Assembly (NCBI RefSeq): GCF_014323725.1
Contig: NZ_JABVED010000002.1
Location: forward strand, 472,078 to 536,077
Length of the DNA stretch: 64,000 bases
Origin: Actinokineospora xionganensis
GTDB lineage: Bacteria; Actinomycetota; Actinomycetes; Mycobacteriales; Pseudonocardiaceae
Direction: 5' to 3'
The translations under genes were made by a program, and so were the position numbers. Positions 53,203 through 61,282 of the stretch are shown here, one piece after another. How positions within the stretch are numbered: the stretch's first letter is position 1; the number at the start of each line of letters is the position of its first letter. The notes under the pieces were generated by a model. The model saw only the letters and a program-made list of their open reading frames with translations, had not been told where the DNA came from and did no database searches.

Positions 53203-53733
53203 CTAAGTCAGCAGGCCGATGAGCCGGTGCGCGGCAGCGGCGCAGCGGTCGCGGTCCCCGGTCACCAGGAGGTCGAGCAGAATCCCTTTCAGGCCGCTGA
53301 CCAGCACAGTCGCGTCGGCGCGCGGGTTGTCGCGGTCGTCGAGGAGGTGGGTGACCTCGTCGATCCAGTCGGTCACCGCGTGCCGGGCGACCGCGGTGTA
53401 CGGGCCGTCGGTGAGCCCGGCGGCGAGCAGGTGGAACAGGACGACATAGTGGCCGCGGTTGGCCGGGTCGGACATCGTGTCCCAGGCGACGGCCGCGGCG
53501 GCGGAGTCGCCCTTGGCCGCCTGGATGGCGGTTACGGCGCGGGCGCGGTGTTCGTCGAAGGCCTGGTCGAGCAGGTTCTCGCGGGTGCCGAAGTAGTGCA
53601 CGAGCATCCGCGCGCTGGTGTCGAGCTCGGCGGCGAGGCCGCGCAGGGTGAACTCGGCGAGCCCGTGCTCGGCGAGGTAGTCGAGGGTCCGCGCGACCAG
53701 TTCGTCGCGGCGGGCCTGGTTGGGCTGACGCAC
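53203..53733 (-). CDS. TetR-family regulator of the divergent dehydrogenase
   Basis: A 176-residue regulator starting at GTG 53733 (GGAG six bases upstream). The helix-turn-helix (about 8-55) reads RDELVARTLDYLAEHGLAEFTLRGLAAELDTSARMLVHYFGTRENLLDQAF; the rest is a ligand domain. The 46-bp gap to the divergent SDR gene is dominated by a long palindrome (53749-53800) that is almost certainly its operator and would control both genes. The ligand is unknown. Confidence 0.92.
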   Translation of the reverse strand: MRQPNQARRDELVARTLDYLAEHGLAEFTLRGLAAELDTSARMLVHYFGTRENLLDQAFDEHRARAVTAIQAAKGDSAAAAVAWDTMSDPANRGHYVVLFHLLAAGLTDGPYTAVARHAVTDWIDEVTHLLDDRDNPRADATVLVSGLKGILLDLLVTGDRDRCAAAAHRLIGLLT

Positions 53734-53743
53734 GCACCACTCC

Positions 53744-53772
53744 TTGACTGAAGCACTTGTTACATTTACTGT
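53744..53772 (+). promoter_or_regulatory. Promoter of the SDR gene, leaderless
   Basis: TTGACT (53744-53749), 17-base spacer, TACTGT (53767-53772). Initiation 7-8 bases later falls on the A of the ATG at 53780, so the mRNA is probably leaderless; no ribosome-binding sequence precedes that ATG. Confidence 0.6.
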
Positions 53773-53800
53773 CGCTCGCATGACTGTAACAAGTGCTTCA
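53749..53800. promoter_or_regulatory. TetR operator: two perfect 16-bp half sites
   Basis: TGAAGCACTTGTTACA (53749-53764) and its exact reverse complement TGTAACAAGTGCTTCA (53785-53800), separated by 20 bases. The left arm covers the spacer between -35 and -10 of the SDR promoter; the right arm lies inside the SDR coding sequence (codons 2-7). Occupancy by the divergent TetR would block initiation and early elongation. Confidence 0.85.
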
Positions 53801-54499
53801 CAAACTGCGCTCGTCACAGGCGGAAGCGCGGGCGTCGGCCTGGCGCTGGCGAAGCGGCTGGCGGCCGACGGGGTGAAGGTGACCATCTGCGGCCGCGACA
53901 AGGATCGACTCGATGACGCCGCTCGCTGGATCCCCGGCCTGCGGACCGTCGTCGCCGACCTGGCGATCGAAGCGGGCGTGCGCGCGGTCGCCGACGCGGC
54001 GCCGGACCGGCTCGACCTGCTGATCAACAACGCCGCCGTGCAGCTCGACCGCGACTGGCAGGCCACGCCGACCGAGGACTTGCTGGCCGACATCGACGCC
54101 GAACTCGGCGCCGACCTGCTCGCGCCGATGCGGCTCACCGCTCTGCTACTGCCGCGCCTCGCGCCGGAGGCGGTGATCGTCAACGTCAGCTCCGCGCTCG
54201 GCACGGTGCCCAAACGGTCGACTCCGGGCTACTGCGCGGCGAAGGCCGGACTTAGCGCGCTCAGCACCTCGCTGCGCTATCAGCTCGCCCCTCGACGGGT
54301 CGTCGAGGCGGTGTTGCCGCTGGTCGACACCGGGATGACCGCCGGGCGAGGCCGGTCGAAGATCAGCCCGGACGCCGCCGCGGAGGCGATTCTGCGCGGA
54401 ATGCGCCGCGACGTGGTGCGGATCGGCGGAGTGCGTGCGCTACTGGCGGTCAACCGGGTCGCGCCCAGCCTGGCCGCGCGGCTCATCCGGGAGAGTTGA
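53780..54499 (+). CDS. Short-chain dehydrogenase/reductase
   Basis: A 239-residue SDR. ALVTGGSAGVGLALAKRL is the coenzyme site, NNAAVQLD the structural motif, and NVSSALGTVPKRSTPGYCAAKAGL provides Ser and YxxxK. Cofactor and substrate are undetermined. It is leaderless and under the palindromic operator of the TetR protein encoded divergently; the operator's right half forms part of its 5' coding sequence. A second SDR gene lies 70 bp downstream. Confidence 0.93.
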   Translation: MTVTSASQTALVTGGSAGVGLALAKRLAADGVKVTICGRDKDRLDDAARWIPGLRTVVADLAIEAGVRAVADAAPDRLDLLINNAAVQLDRDWQATPTEDLLADIDAELGADLLAPMRLTALLLPRLAPEAVIVNVSSALGTVPKRSTPGYCAAKAGLSALSTSLRYQLAPRRVVEAVLPLVDTGMTAGRGRSKISPDAAAEAILRGMRRDVVRIGGVRALLAVNRVAPSLAARLIRES

Positions 54500-54569
54500 C
54501 TGTTACTTCAATTTACGGTTACTTGTGGTAGCTTACTCGCGGTAAGGAACGCGACCGAGGAGGACTCCG

Positions 54570-55493
54570 ATGGGTGTGACGAACCTGCTGGCCCGTGAAC
54601 AAGACGTCAAGGGCAAGGTCATCGTGATCACCGGGGCCGCCCGCGGCTTCGGCGCGGGCCTGGCCAAGCGGTTCGCCGCGCGGGGGGCAAAGGTCGCGCT
54701 CGTCGGTCTGGAACCGGACGTGATGAAGAAGGTCGCCGCCGAGTGCGGACCCGACGCCGCCGTGTTCGAGGCGGACGTGACCGACTGGGCCGCGCTGGAG
54801 ACCGCGACCAAGGGTGTCATCGAGCGCTTCGGCGGGATCGACATCGTCGTGGCCAACGCGGGTATCGCGGCCGCGGGCTTCGTCCGGTCCATCGACCCGA
54901 AGGCGTTCGAGCGGACCATCGAGGTCGACCTGCTCGGCGTGTGGCGCACCGTCCGGGTGACGCTGCCGCACGTCATCGACCGCAAGGGCTACATCCTGGT
55001 CGTGTCCTCGCTCGCGGCGATCACGCACGCGCCCGCGATGGCGGCCTACGCGGCGGCCAAGGCAGGCGTCGAGGCGTTCACCAACAGCCTGCGCGCCGAG
55101 ATGCGGCACCTCGGTGTCGGCGTCGGCGTCGCGCACCCGTCGTGGATCGCGACCGACCTGGTCAACGGCGCCGACGAGCACCCTGTGTTCGGCCCGCTGC
55201 GGGCGAGCATGCCGGGCCCGATGGGCAAGACGTACCCGGTCGAGTTCGCCCTCAACGCCCTGGAGAAGGGCATCCTGCGGCGCGACCGCACCATCCACGT
55301 GCCCGGCTGGGTCGGCGCGCTCAAGGTGATCCGCACGTTTCTGCCGCCGATCATCGAGATCGGCGCGAAGCTGCGCGGCAACCTCGTGGCCAAGGCCGAC
55401 AAGGCCGCGCTTGAGGACATCGCCAAGCGCGGCGCGGAAGCATCGTCGCGAGCGGTCGGCGCCGGCGGCCAGGCCGACGCCGAAGCCCGCTGA
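54570..55493 (+). CDS. Short-chain dehydrogenase/reductase
   Basis: A 307-residue SDR with an extended C-terminus. GKVIVITGAARGFGAGLAKRFAARGAKVALV is the coenzyme site; VVANAGIAAAG, VVSSLAAITHAPAMAAYAAAKAGVEAF (Ser, YxxxK). The tail (VIRTFLPPIIEIGAKLRGNLVAKADKAALED) probably associates with membrane or cap. ATG 54570 follows GAGGA. An imperfect TTAC...GTAA element sits in the gap before it. Likely lipid- or steroid-like substrate; unproven. Copy 2 of the 98-bp repeat begins four bases after the stop. Confidence 0.92.
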   Translation: MGVTNLLAREQDVKGKVIVITGAARGFGAGLAKRFAARGAKVALVGLEPDVMKKVAAECGPDAAVFEADVTDWAALETATKGVIERFGGIDIVVANAGIAAAGFVRSIDPKAFERTIEVDLLGVWRTVRVTLPHVIDRKGYILVVSSLAAITHAPAMAAYAAAKAGVEAFTNSLRAEMRHLGVGVGVAHPSWIATDLVNGADEHPVFGPLRASMPGPMGKTYPVEFALNALEKGILRRDRTIHVPGWVGALKVIRTFLPPIIEIGAKLRGNLVAKADKAALEDIAKRGAEASSRAVGAGGQADAEAR

Positions 55494-55496
55494 TTA

Positions 55497-55594
55497 GTCC
55501 GCCACCCCGAAATTTTGAGTGTTGGTTCCGAGGGGCGACACGCGACGGTTTCCGCGGTCACCGTGGTCAAGTGCCGTCACGGTCCCTTAGGTGC
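55497..55594 (+). repeat. 98-bp structured repeat, copy 2
   Basis: Left block GTCCGCCACCCCGAAATTTT (55497-55516), variable middle, right block 55554-55594 ending TTAGGTGC. The hairpin ACCGTG (55560-55565) with CACGGT (55578-55583) is a perfect stem. The same length as copy 1 (22634-22731) and the same position relative to the upstream gene's stop. Confidence 0.75.
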
Positions 55595-55655
55595 TGACCG
55601 GGACGGCGGGATTGGTCGTTGACTAGCCTGTGGTTACAGCAGCGAGGAGGCGCGG

Positions 55656-56120
55656 ATGTCGCGACGGGACCAGATCAAGCTTTCACCCGAGGAGATCCAG
55701 GCGTTCCTGGGGAACCAGAAGACCGCGAACGTCGCGACCATCGGCAAGAACGGGCGTCCGCACCTCGTCTCGCTCTGGTACCTGCCCGAGGGCGACACCC
55801 TGACGACGTGGACGTACGAGTCGTCGCAGAAGGTCGCCAACCTCCGCAGGCTGCCGCAGGCCACGGTGCTCGTGGAGAGCGGCGAGAGCTACGAGGAACT
55901 CGTCGGCGTGATGCTGGAGTGCGACGTCGAGCTCATCGAGGACACCGAGCGCATCACCGAGATCGGCAGCGGGCTCACGTTGCGGTACACGGGCAGCGAG
56001 GAAGTCGCGGCGGCCGCGTCGCAGTTCGTGCGGGCCCAGGCGGCGAAGCGGATCGGGCTGGTCTTCAAGCCGACCAAGATCGTCTCCTGGGACCACAGCA
56101 AGTTGGGCGGGACCTACTAG
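55656..56120 (+). CDS. Pyridoxamine 5'-phosphate oxidase-like flavin/F420-type protein
   Basis: A 154-residue split-barrel protein: LSPEEIQAFLGNQKTANVATIGKNGRPHLVSLWYLPEGDTLTTWTYESSQKVANLRRLPQATVLVESGESYEELVGVMLECDVELI. The ANVATIGxxGRPHLVxLWY start is typical of the Rv1155/F420- or FMN-dependent PPOX group in actinobacteria. Probable small-molecule reductase with unknown substrate. Its stop overlaps the end of the convergent YciI-like gene by four bases. Confidence 0.88.
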   Translation: MSRRDQIKLSPEEIQAFLGNQKTANVATIGKNGRPHLVSLWYLPEGDTLTTWTYESSQKVANLRRLPQATVLVESGESYEELVGVMLECDVELIEDTERITEIGSGLTLRYTGSEEVAAAASQFVRAQAAKRIGLVFKPTKIVSWDHSKLGGTY

Positions 56121-56398
56121 CCCGCGAAGGGGCCGAGGGCGATCGTCCACTCCCGGATCACCCGGGCGGCGGCGATTCCCTCGGTCGTGTACGGATCGAC
56201 GGCGAGGATCTTGTCGAGTTCCTCGCGGTTCTCGACCTTGACGACGACGAACCCACCGGTGCCGTCCGCCCACGGACCGCCGCCGAGGACGTGGCCGGTC
56301 GCCACCAGCTCCTGCAGGTAGGCGCGGTGGGCGGGGCGAACCTCGGCCAGTCGGTCGGCGTCGTCGATGTAGGTGGTGTCCACGGTGAACCAGGTCAT
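56117..56398 (-). CDS. YciI-like protein
   Basis: A 93-residue ferredoxin-like protein: MTWFTVDTTYIDDADRLAEVRPAHRAYLQELVATGHVLGGGPWADGTGGFVVVKVENREELDKILAVDPYTTEGI. The central RPAHRAYL histidine and the D-P-Y loop match the YciI/DGPF family. An ATG at 56407 would add three residues. It converges with the PPOX-like gene. Confidence 0.85.
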   Translation of the reverse strand: MTWFTVDTTYIDDADRLAEVRPAHRAYLQELVATGHVLGGGPWADGTGGFVVVKVENREELDKILAVDPYTTEGIAAARVIREWTIALGPFAG

Positions 56399-56474
56399 GG
56401 CGCCCATCGTCGCAGTTGGTCTTTTCCGACCGTCGGCCGATGTGCTTCCGACCGCCGCCCGGTAAGGTTTGGCC

Positions 56475-57128
56475 GTGGCAGGGGATGGTGTGCAACCGGG
56501 TGATTACCCCCCGGCGCGCGGGAAAATCGTTTCTTCCGGGCAGCCCGCCGACACGCCCGTGGAGGGCAACGCGGAGCGCAGTGTCGAGCAGACGCTGACC
56601 CGGCTCCGGGCTATCGATCTCAAGAGCGCGCCCCCGCCCGCGCCTGAGGCGCCGCTGACGCTCGAAGACCTCTACCGCACCCACCGGATGCGTCTGGTCC
56701 GGCTGGCGCTGCTGCTGGTCGACGAGCCCGCGACGGCCGAGGACGTCGTTCAGGAGGCGTTCACCGGGCTGCACCGCAACTGGGGTGGTCTGCGGGACGC
56801 GGCGGCCGCGGTCGGCTACCTGCGCACGGCCGTGGTCAACGGCTCGCGCAGTGTGCTGCGGCGACGCAAGACCGCGCGGGAGTACACGCCGCCGCACGCG
56901 GTCAACGCGCGGTCGGCCGAAAGTCTCGCGATGCTGACCGCCGAGCACCAGCAGGTGGTCAAGGCGCTGTCGCAGCTGCCGCCGAGGCAGCGCGAGGTCC
57001 TGGTCCTGCGCTACTACGGCAACCTGTCCGAGGCCGAGATCGCCGAGGCCACGGGCATTTCCAAGGGCACGGTGAAGTCCACGGCGAGTCGTGCGCTCGA
57101 GGCGCTCCAGAAGATCATGAACACGTAG
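56475..57128 (+). CDS. SigE-family ECF sigma factor with N-terminal extension
   Basis: A 217-residue sigma factor from GTG 56475. About 55 residues (Gly/Pro/Ala-rich, then RAIDLKSAPPPAPEAPLT) precede region 2 (EDLYRTHRMRLVRLALLLVDEPATAEDVVQEAFTGLHRNW); region 4 is LSQLPPRQREVLVLRYYGNLSEAEIAEATGISKGTVKSTASRALEALQKIM. Unlike the pairs at 27587 and 29571 it has no adjacent membrane partner. Its stop is only 12 bp from the DasR-type site of nagA. Confidence 0.93.
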   Translation: MAGDGVQPGDYPPARGKIVSSGQPADTPVEGNAERSVEQTLTRLRAIDLKSAPPPAPEAPLTLEDLYRTHRMRLVRLALLLVDEPATAEDVVQEAFTGLHRNWGGLRDAAAAVGYLRTAVVNGSRSVLRRRKTAREYTPPHAVNARSAESLAMLTAEHQQVVKALSQLPPRQREVLVLRYYGNLSEAEIAEATGISKGTVKSTASRALEALQKIMNT

Positions 57129-57139
57129 TCTCCCTAAAA

Positions 57140-57155
57140 AGTGGTTTAGACCAAT
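57140..57155 (+). promoter_or_regulatory. DasR-type operator (dre) of nagA
   Basis: AGTGGTTTAGACCAAT. It fits the dre form ASTGGTCTAGACCAST I recall from Streptomyces with a few changes, and sits 41-56 bases upstream of the nagA start. It suggests repression by the GntR-family regulator DasR when aminosugar phosphates are low. Confidence 0.75.
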
Positions 57156-57195
57156 AGACTCTCCCTGGGACGTGATCTCGGGGAGGGATACGCGC

Positions 57196-58338
57196 GTGGG
57201 CGCACATCTGATTTCGGGCGGCAGGCTCGTCACGCCGGACGGCGTGCTGGACGACGGCTGGCTGCTCGTCGAGGACGGTCTGATCGCCGACCTCGGCACC
57301 GGCGCGCCACCCACGACCTACCGCGCGCATGACGCGCGCGGGGCCTGGGTGGTGCCCGGTTTCATCGACATCCACTGCCACGGCGGCGGCGGATCGGCCT
57401 TCACCAGCCTCGATCCCGCCGACATCCTGCGCGCCGCGCACACCCACGCCCGCCACGGGACCACCACGCTGCTCGCCAGCCTGGTCTCCGCGACGATCCC
57501 CGACCTCGTCGAACAGATCGCGGCGCTGCGCGAGCACGTCGAGGACGGCCTGCTCGCGGGCATCCACCTCGAAGGTCCGTTCCTCGCCGAGGCCCGCTGC
57601 GGCGCGCACGACCCGGCGATCCTGCGGCCGCCCCACCGCGAAGCCGTGGACAGGCTCCTCGCCGCGGGTCCGGTCCGGATGGTCACGCTGGCGCCCGAGT
57701 TGGAAGGGTCGGTCCGCGCGGTCCGCCAGATCGTCGACGCGGGCGCCATCGCCGCCATCGGCCACACCGACTCCACCGAGGCCCTCGTGCTGCCCGCGGT
57801 CGACGCGGGCGCGACGGTCGCGACCCACCTGTTCAACGGCATGCGTCCGCTGCACCACCGCGAGGCGGGACCGATCGGCGCCCTTCTCGACGACGAGCGC
57901 GTGTCCGTCGAACTGATCTGCGACCTGGTGCACCTGAGTCCCACGGTCGTCCGGCTGGCCGCCCAGCACGCCGGGCCCAACAGAACCGTCCTCGTGACCG
58001 ACGCCATCGCGGCGGCGGGCGCGGGCGACGGCCGCTACCTGGTCGGCGGGATCACCGTGGAGGTGCTCGACGGCGTGCCGCTCATCGTCGGCGGCGACTC
58101 GCTGGCGGGCAGCACGCTGACCATGGACGCCGCGTTCCGCAACCTGGTGAAGACCTGCGGCATGGGCATCCTCGACGCCGTGGACGCGACCGCGACCCGG
58201 CCCGCCGAGTTGCTGGGTCTGGACAAGACCACCGGCAGCCTCACCAAGGGCCTCGCGGCCGACGTGGTGCTGCTCGACCCCGACCTGCGGCTCGACGGCG
58301 TCCTCCGGCGCGGCGAGTGGGTTAACGTCGACGCATGA
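57196..58338 (+). CDS. nagA: N-acetylglucosamine-6-phosphate deacetylase
   Basis: A 380-residue amidohydrolase converting GlcNAc-6-P to glucosamine-6-P and acetate, at the entry of aminosugar use. Metal and catalytic residues are seen in GFIDIHCHGGGG (HxH), HLEGPFLAEARCGAHDP (Glu), GHTDST, ATHLFNGMRPLHHR, LICDLVHLSP and VTDAIAAAGAGDG (catalytic Asp). GTG 57196 has GGGAGGG at 57181-57187. The dre site upstream indicates DasR control. Its stop overlaps the small membrane-protein gene at 58335. Confidence 0.96.
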   Translation: MGAHLISGGRLVTPDGVLDDGWLLVEDGLIADLGTGAPPTTYRAHDARGAWVVPGFIDIHCHGGGGSAFTSLDPADILRAAHTHARHGTTTLLASLVSATIPDLVEQIAALREHVEDGLLAGIHLEGPFLAEARCGAHDPAILRPPHREAVDRLLAAGPVRMVTLAPELEGSVRAVRQIVDAGAIAAIGHTDSTEALVLPAVDAGATVATHLFNGMRPLHHREAGPIGALLDDERVSVELICDLVHLSPTVVRLAAQHAGPNRTVLVTDAIAAAGAGDGRYLVGGITVEVLDGVPLIVGGDSLAGSTLTMDAAFRNLVKTCGMGILDAVDATATRPAELLGLDKTTGSLTKGLAADVVLLDPDLRLDGVLRRGEWVNVDA

Positions 58339-58592
58339 CCGACGACCCGGAGCGCCTGCTCGCCGAGGCGCTGCGCGCGCAGGCCGCGCGGACTCCGCTC
58401 TCGGAGTCGGCGACGAGCCCGGTCGCGCAGTTCGGGCTGCTCTCCGGCAGCGACCTGCCGCTGATCGCCCAGCCGGAGCCGACGACCCGGCTCGAACCGG
58501 ACACCCGGCCAAGGGTCGGATGGGTGCTGTTGATCGCTGTTCTGCTGGGGTTGGCCGCCGGGTCCCTGGTGGGCCTGCTCACGCTTATCTGA
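58335..58592 (+). CDS. 85-residue membrane protein coupled to nagA
   Basis: Starts with ATG 58335 overlapping the nagA stop as ATGA. A charged N-terminal helix (DDPERLLAEALRAQAARTPLSESATSP), a polar stretch with Pro, and one C-terminal transmembrane helix (VGWVLLIAVLLGLAAGSLVGLLTLI). A tail-anchored topology is likely. The function is unknown; coupling suggests co-regulation with nagA by DasR. Confidence 0.72.
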   Translation: MTDDPERLLAEALRAQAARTPLSESATSPVAQFGLLSGSDLPLIAQPEPTTRLEPDTRPRVGWVLLIAVLLGLAAGSLVGLLTLI

Positions 58593-58614
58593 GACCGGTA
58601 CCTTTGTGAGCGTG

Positions 58615-59274
58615 ATGAGCGCCGATCTGACCGTCAATCTCGCCCTGCTGCCGTCGTGGCTGGACCCGGAGGTCATCCTCCGCGGGCTGGGACCGTTCCT
58701 GCTGCCGGGCCTCTGCCTCATCATCTTCGCCGAGTGCGGCCTGCTGCTCGGGTTCTTCCTGCCGGGCGACTCGCTGCTGTTCACGGCGGGCCTGTTCATC
58801 GCGAAGGACTTCATCTCGACGCCGCTATGGGTCGTCTGCCTGCTGCTGACGGTGTGCGCGTTCCTGGGCAACGTGGTGGGCTACTGGATCGGTGCGAAAG
58901 CCGGGCCCGCGTTGTTCAACAAGCCGGACTCGAAGCTGTTCAAGCAAGAGCACGTGGTCAAGACCCACGAGTTCTTCGAGAAGTACGGCAACCGCGCGAT
59001 CGTCCTGGCCCGCTTCGTGCCGATCGTCCGCACGTTCATCACCGCTATCGCCGGTGTCGGCAAGATGGACAAGCGCAAGTTCTTCGTGTATTCGGCTGTC
59101 GGTGCGGTGCTGTGGGCGACCGGCGTGACGGTGCTGGGCTACTTCCTCGGCCAGATCCCGTTCGTGCACGAGAACCTCGAAATGATGATCCTGCTCATCG
59201 TGTTCATCTCGATCCTGCCGATCATCTTCGAGGTGCTCAAGGCCCGCCGCGAGAAGAAGCGCACCGCCGCCTAG
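58615..59274 (+). CDS. DedA-family membrane protein
   Basis: A 219-residue DedA/SNARE-associated protein with about five hydrophobic segments and family marks: LIIFAECGLLLGFFLPGDSLLFTAGLF (E...G...PG), AFLGNVVGYWIGAKAGPALF, and the KYGNRAIVLARFVPIVRTFITAIAGVGKM block. DedA proteins take part in lipid carrier recycling and envelope homeostasis. ATG 58615 is taken; GTG 58606 is equally open. In mycobacteria the same family (Rv0364) follows fba. Confidence 0.95.
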   Translation: MSADLTVNLALLPSWLDPEVILRGLGPFLLPGLCLIIFAECGLLLGFFLPGDSLLFTAGLFIAKDFISTPLWVVCLLLTVCAFLGNVVGYWIGAKAGPALFNKPDSKLFKQEHVVKTHEFFEKYGNRAIVLARFVPIVRTFITAIAGVGKMDKRKFFVYSAVGAVLWATGVTVLGYFLGQIPFVHENLEMMILLIVFISILPIIFEVLKARREKKRTAA

Positions 59275-59283
59275 CGGGGGGCA

Positions 59284-59691
59284 TCAGGCCTGGCTGCGAA
59301 GTTGGTCGAGCAGCGGTTCGATGAGCATCCACCCGTCAAGCTCGGCGGTGCGGGAGTCATCCGGTGACCAGCCTTGCCCGCGCGCCTCGTCGAGCAGGTG
59401 CCGGACAACGCCCGGCACATCGAGAACCTCAACCGAGTACCTCGGTTTGTCGGAATCTGGGTCATCGCGACGTGCGTAGAAGATCCAGTTCTCCATCCGG
59501 ACGGCCTTCGGCGGGTCCTGCCCGTCGCCGTGGTCGAAAACGATTCGGAGATGGCCGCGCGACCCGGACTTCCGCAGCGACACGACAGCGCAACTGACCG
59601 GCCCGTCCTGACGGAACACCGACTTCTCCCGTTGGGTCCACAGGAACGTCTCTTGCCCCACTACCAACCGCCTGACCCTGCGACGTGACAT
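59284..59691 (-). CDS. Hypothetical protein of 135 residues
   Basis: A basic N-terminus (SRRRVRRLVVGQETFLWTQREKSV) followed by alternating strands: SCAVVSLRKSGSRGHLRIVFDHGD, VRMENWIFYARRDDPDSDKPRYSVEVLDVPGVVRHLLDEARGQGWSPD. The GWxPDD...ELDGW ending recalls actinobacterial proteins of unknown role. Codon use and frame bias support coding. Downstream of DedA and convergent. Confidence 0.6.
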   Translation of the reverse strand: MSRRRVRRLVVGQETFLWTQREKSVFRQDGPVSCAVVSLRKSGSRGHLRIVFDHGDGQDPPKAVRMENWIFYARRDDPDSDKPRYSVEVLDVPGVVRHLLDEARGQGWSPDDSRTAELDGWMLIEPLLDQLRSQA

Positions 59692-59755
59692 CGGGTGAGT
59701 GTCATCGTCCCCGCACCCGACCGCAACGGAGTTCCCCGGCGAGTGCGGCGCGGCG

Positions 59756-61138
59756 TCAGTGGAACATCGACCCCGGGTTGAACAGGTTCTCCGGGTCGAG
59801 GGCGGCCTTGATGGCGCGGTGGGTGCGCAGGCCGATCGGGCCGATCTCGCGGGCCAGCCATTCGCGCTTGATCTTGCCGATGCCGTGTTCGCCGGTGACC
59901 GTGCCGCCGAGGCTCAGGCCGACGGCGAGGATGTCGTCGAAGGCCTGGCGGGCGCGGGCGAACTCGTCCTCCGAAGTCGGGTCATAGACGATCGTCGGAT
60001 GCATGTTGCCGTCGCCCGCGTGGCCGACGACGGCGATGCGCAGGCCGACCTCGCGGCTGATCCGTTCGCAGCCCGCGATCAGCTCCGCGATGCGGGTGCG
60101 GGGGACGCAGACGTCGTCGGTGAGCCAGGAGCCGTAGACCTCCAGGGCCATCAGCACGGCCCGGCGCGCGGTGAGCAGGGCCTGCCCTTCGGCCGGGTCG
60201 AAGGTGGTGAACGCCATTTCCGCGCCCGCGTCCAGGCAGACCTGTTCGATCATGGCCAGTTCCCGACGGGCGGCCTCGCCGCCCGAGTCGGACTGGCAGA
60301 TCAGCAGGGCCGCGCAGCCCTTGCCCGCGCCGAGTTCGGTGTGCAGGTGTTCCTCGACGGCTTCGATCGACGTGGCGTCCATGATCTCCATGAGTGAGGG
60401 CACGATGCCCTCGCGGACGATCCGGGTCACCGCGACGCCCGCGGCCTCGGTGGAGCCGAACGCGGCCACCATGGTTCCCGGCGCCTGGGGCAGTGGACGC
60501 AGGGCCAGCGTGGCCTGGGTGATGACGCCGAGCGTGCCCTCGCTGCCGATGAACAGCTTGGTGAGGTCGTAGCCCGCGACACCCTTGACGGTGCGGCGGC
60601 CGGTCTTGAGGAGTTCGCCGTCGGCGAGGACGACGTGCAGGCCGAGCACGGAGTCGGTGGTGACGCCGTACTTCACGCAGCAGAGCCCGCCGGCGTTGGT
60701 GGAGAGGTTGCCGCCGATGGTGCACCAGTCGTAGCTCGACGGGTCGGGCGGATAGAAGAGCCCGTGCTTCTCCACGGCGCCGCGCAGGTCGAGGTTGATG
60801 ACACCCGGTTCGACGACGGCGAGCCGGTTGTCCGGGTCGATCTCCAGGATCGCGTTCATCCGGGTCGTGACCAGCACGACGCAGCCGTCGATGGCGTTGG
60901 CCGCGCCGGACAGTCCGCTACCGGCGCCACGCGGCACTATCGGCACGCCGTGCTCCGCGCAGGCACGCACGACTTCCTGGACCTGGGCGGTGTCGGTGGG
61001 GAACGCTACCGCGAGCGGCTCGCCGAACGGCGCCAGCGGCATGACGTCACGCCGGTACGCCGCGGTCACATCGGGATCGACCGCGATGCCGTCGCCGAGG
61101 ATGCTGTTGAGCCTGGTCAGCAGGGCGTCTGTGCTCAC
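59756..61138 (-). CDS. FAD-binding oxidase, glycolate oxidase GlcD-like
   Basis: A 460-residue flavoprotein. FAD-binding PCMH domain: PIVPRGAGSGLSGAANAIDG and PDPSSYDWCTIGGNLSTNAGGLCCVKYG; C-terminal oxidase domain with VVGHAGDGNMHP and GGTVTGEHGIGKIKREWL (active-site His and metal ligands). It oxidises 2-hydroxy acids such as glycolate or D-lactate; partner iron-sulfur subunits are not adjacent, so the D-lactate dehydrogenase type is possible. The start is GTG 61138. Confidence 0.95.
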   Translation of the reverse strand: MSTDALLTRLNSILGDGIAVDPDVTAAYRRDVMPLAPFGEPLAVAFPTDTAQVQEVVRACAEHGVPIVPRGAGSGLSGAANAIDGCVVLVTTRMNAILEIDPDNRLAVVEPGVINLDLRGAVEKHGLFYPPDPSSYDWCTIGGNLSTNAGGLCCVKYGVTTDSVLGLHVVLADGELLKTGRRTVKGVAGYDLTKLFIGSEGTLGVITQATLALRPLPQAPGTMVAAFGSTEAAGVAVTRIVREGIVPSLMEIMDATSIEAVEEHLHTELGAGKGCAALLICQSDSGGEAARRELAMIEQVCLDAGAEMAFTTFDPAEGQALLTARRAVLMALEVYGSWLTDDVCVPRTRIAELIAGCERISREVGLRIAVVGHAGDGNMHPTIVYDPTSEDEFARARQAFDDILAVGLSLGGTVTGEHGIGKIKREWLAREIGPIGLRTHRAIKAALDPENLFNPGSMFH

Positions 61139-61282
61139 AGATCTACCGTAGTCGGCGGTTGGATTGATAACGGTTGACAGTTACAGCGTTCGGACGAAGA
61201 GCTGACGCCATTCGCTGACTTACAGTTGGTCAAGTGGGTTGCGTCACTGTGGACCGCCCGCGTCGGGGAGGGGCGGTGTGCC

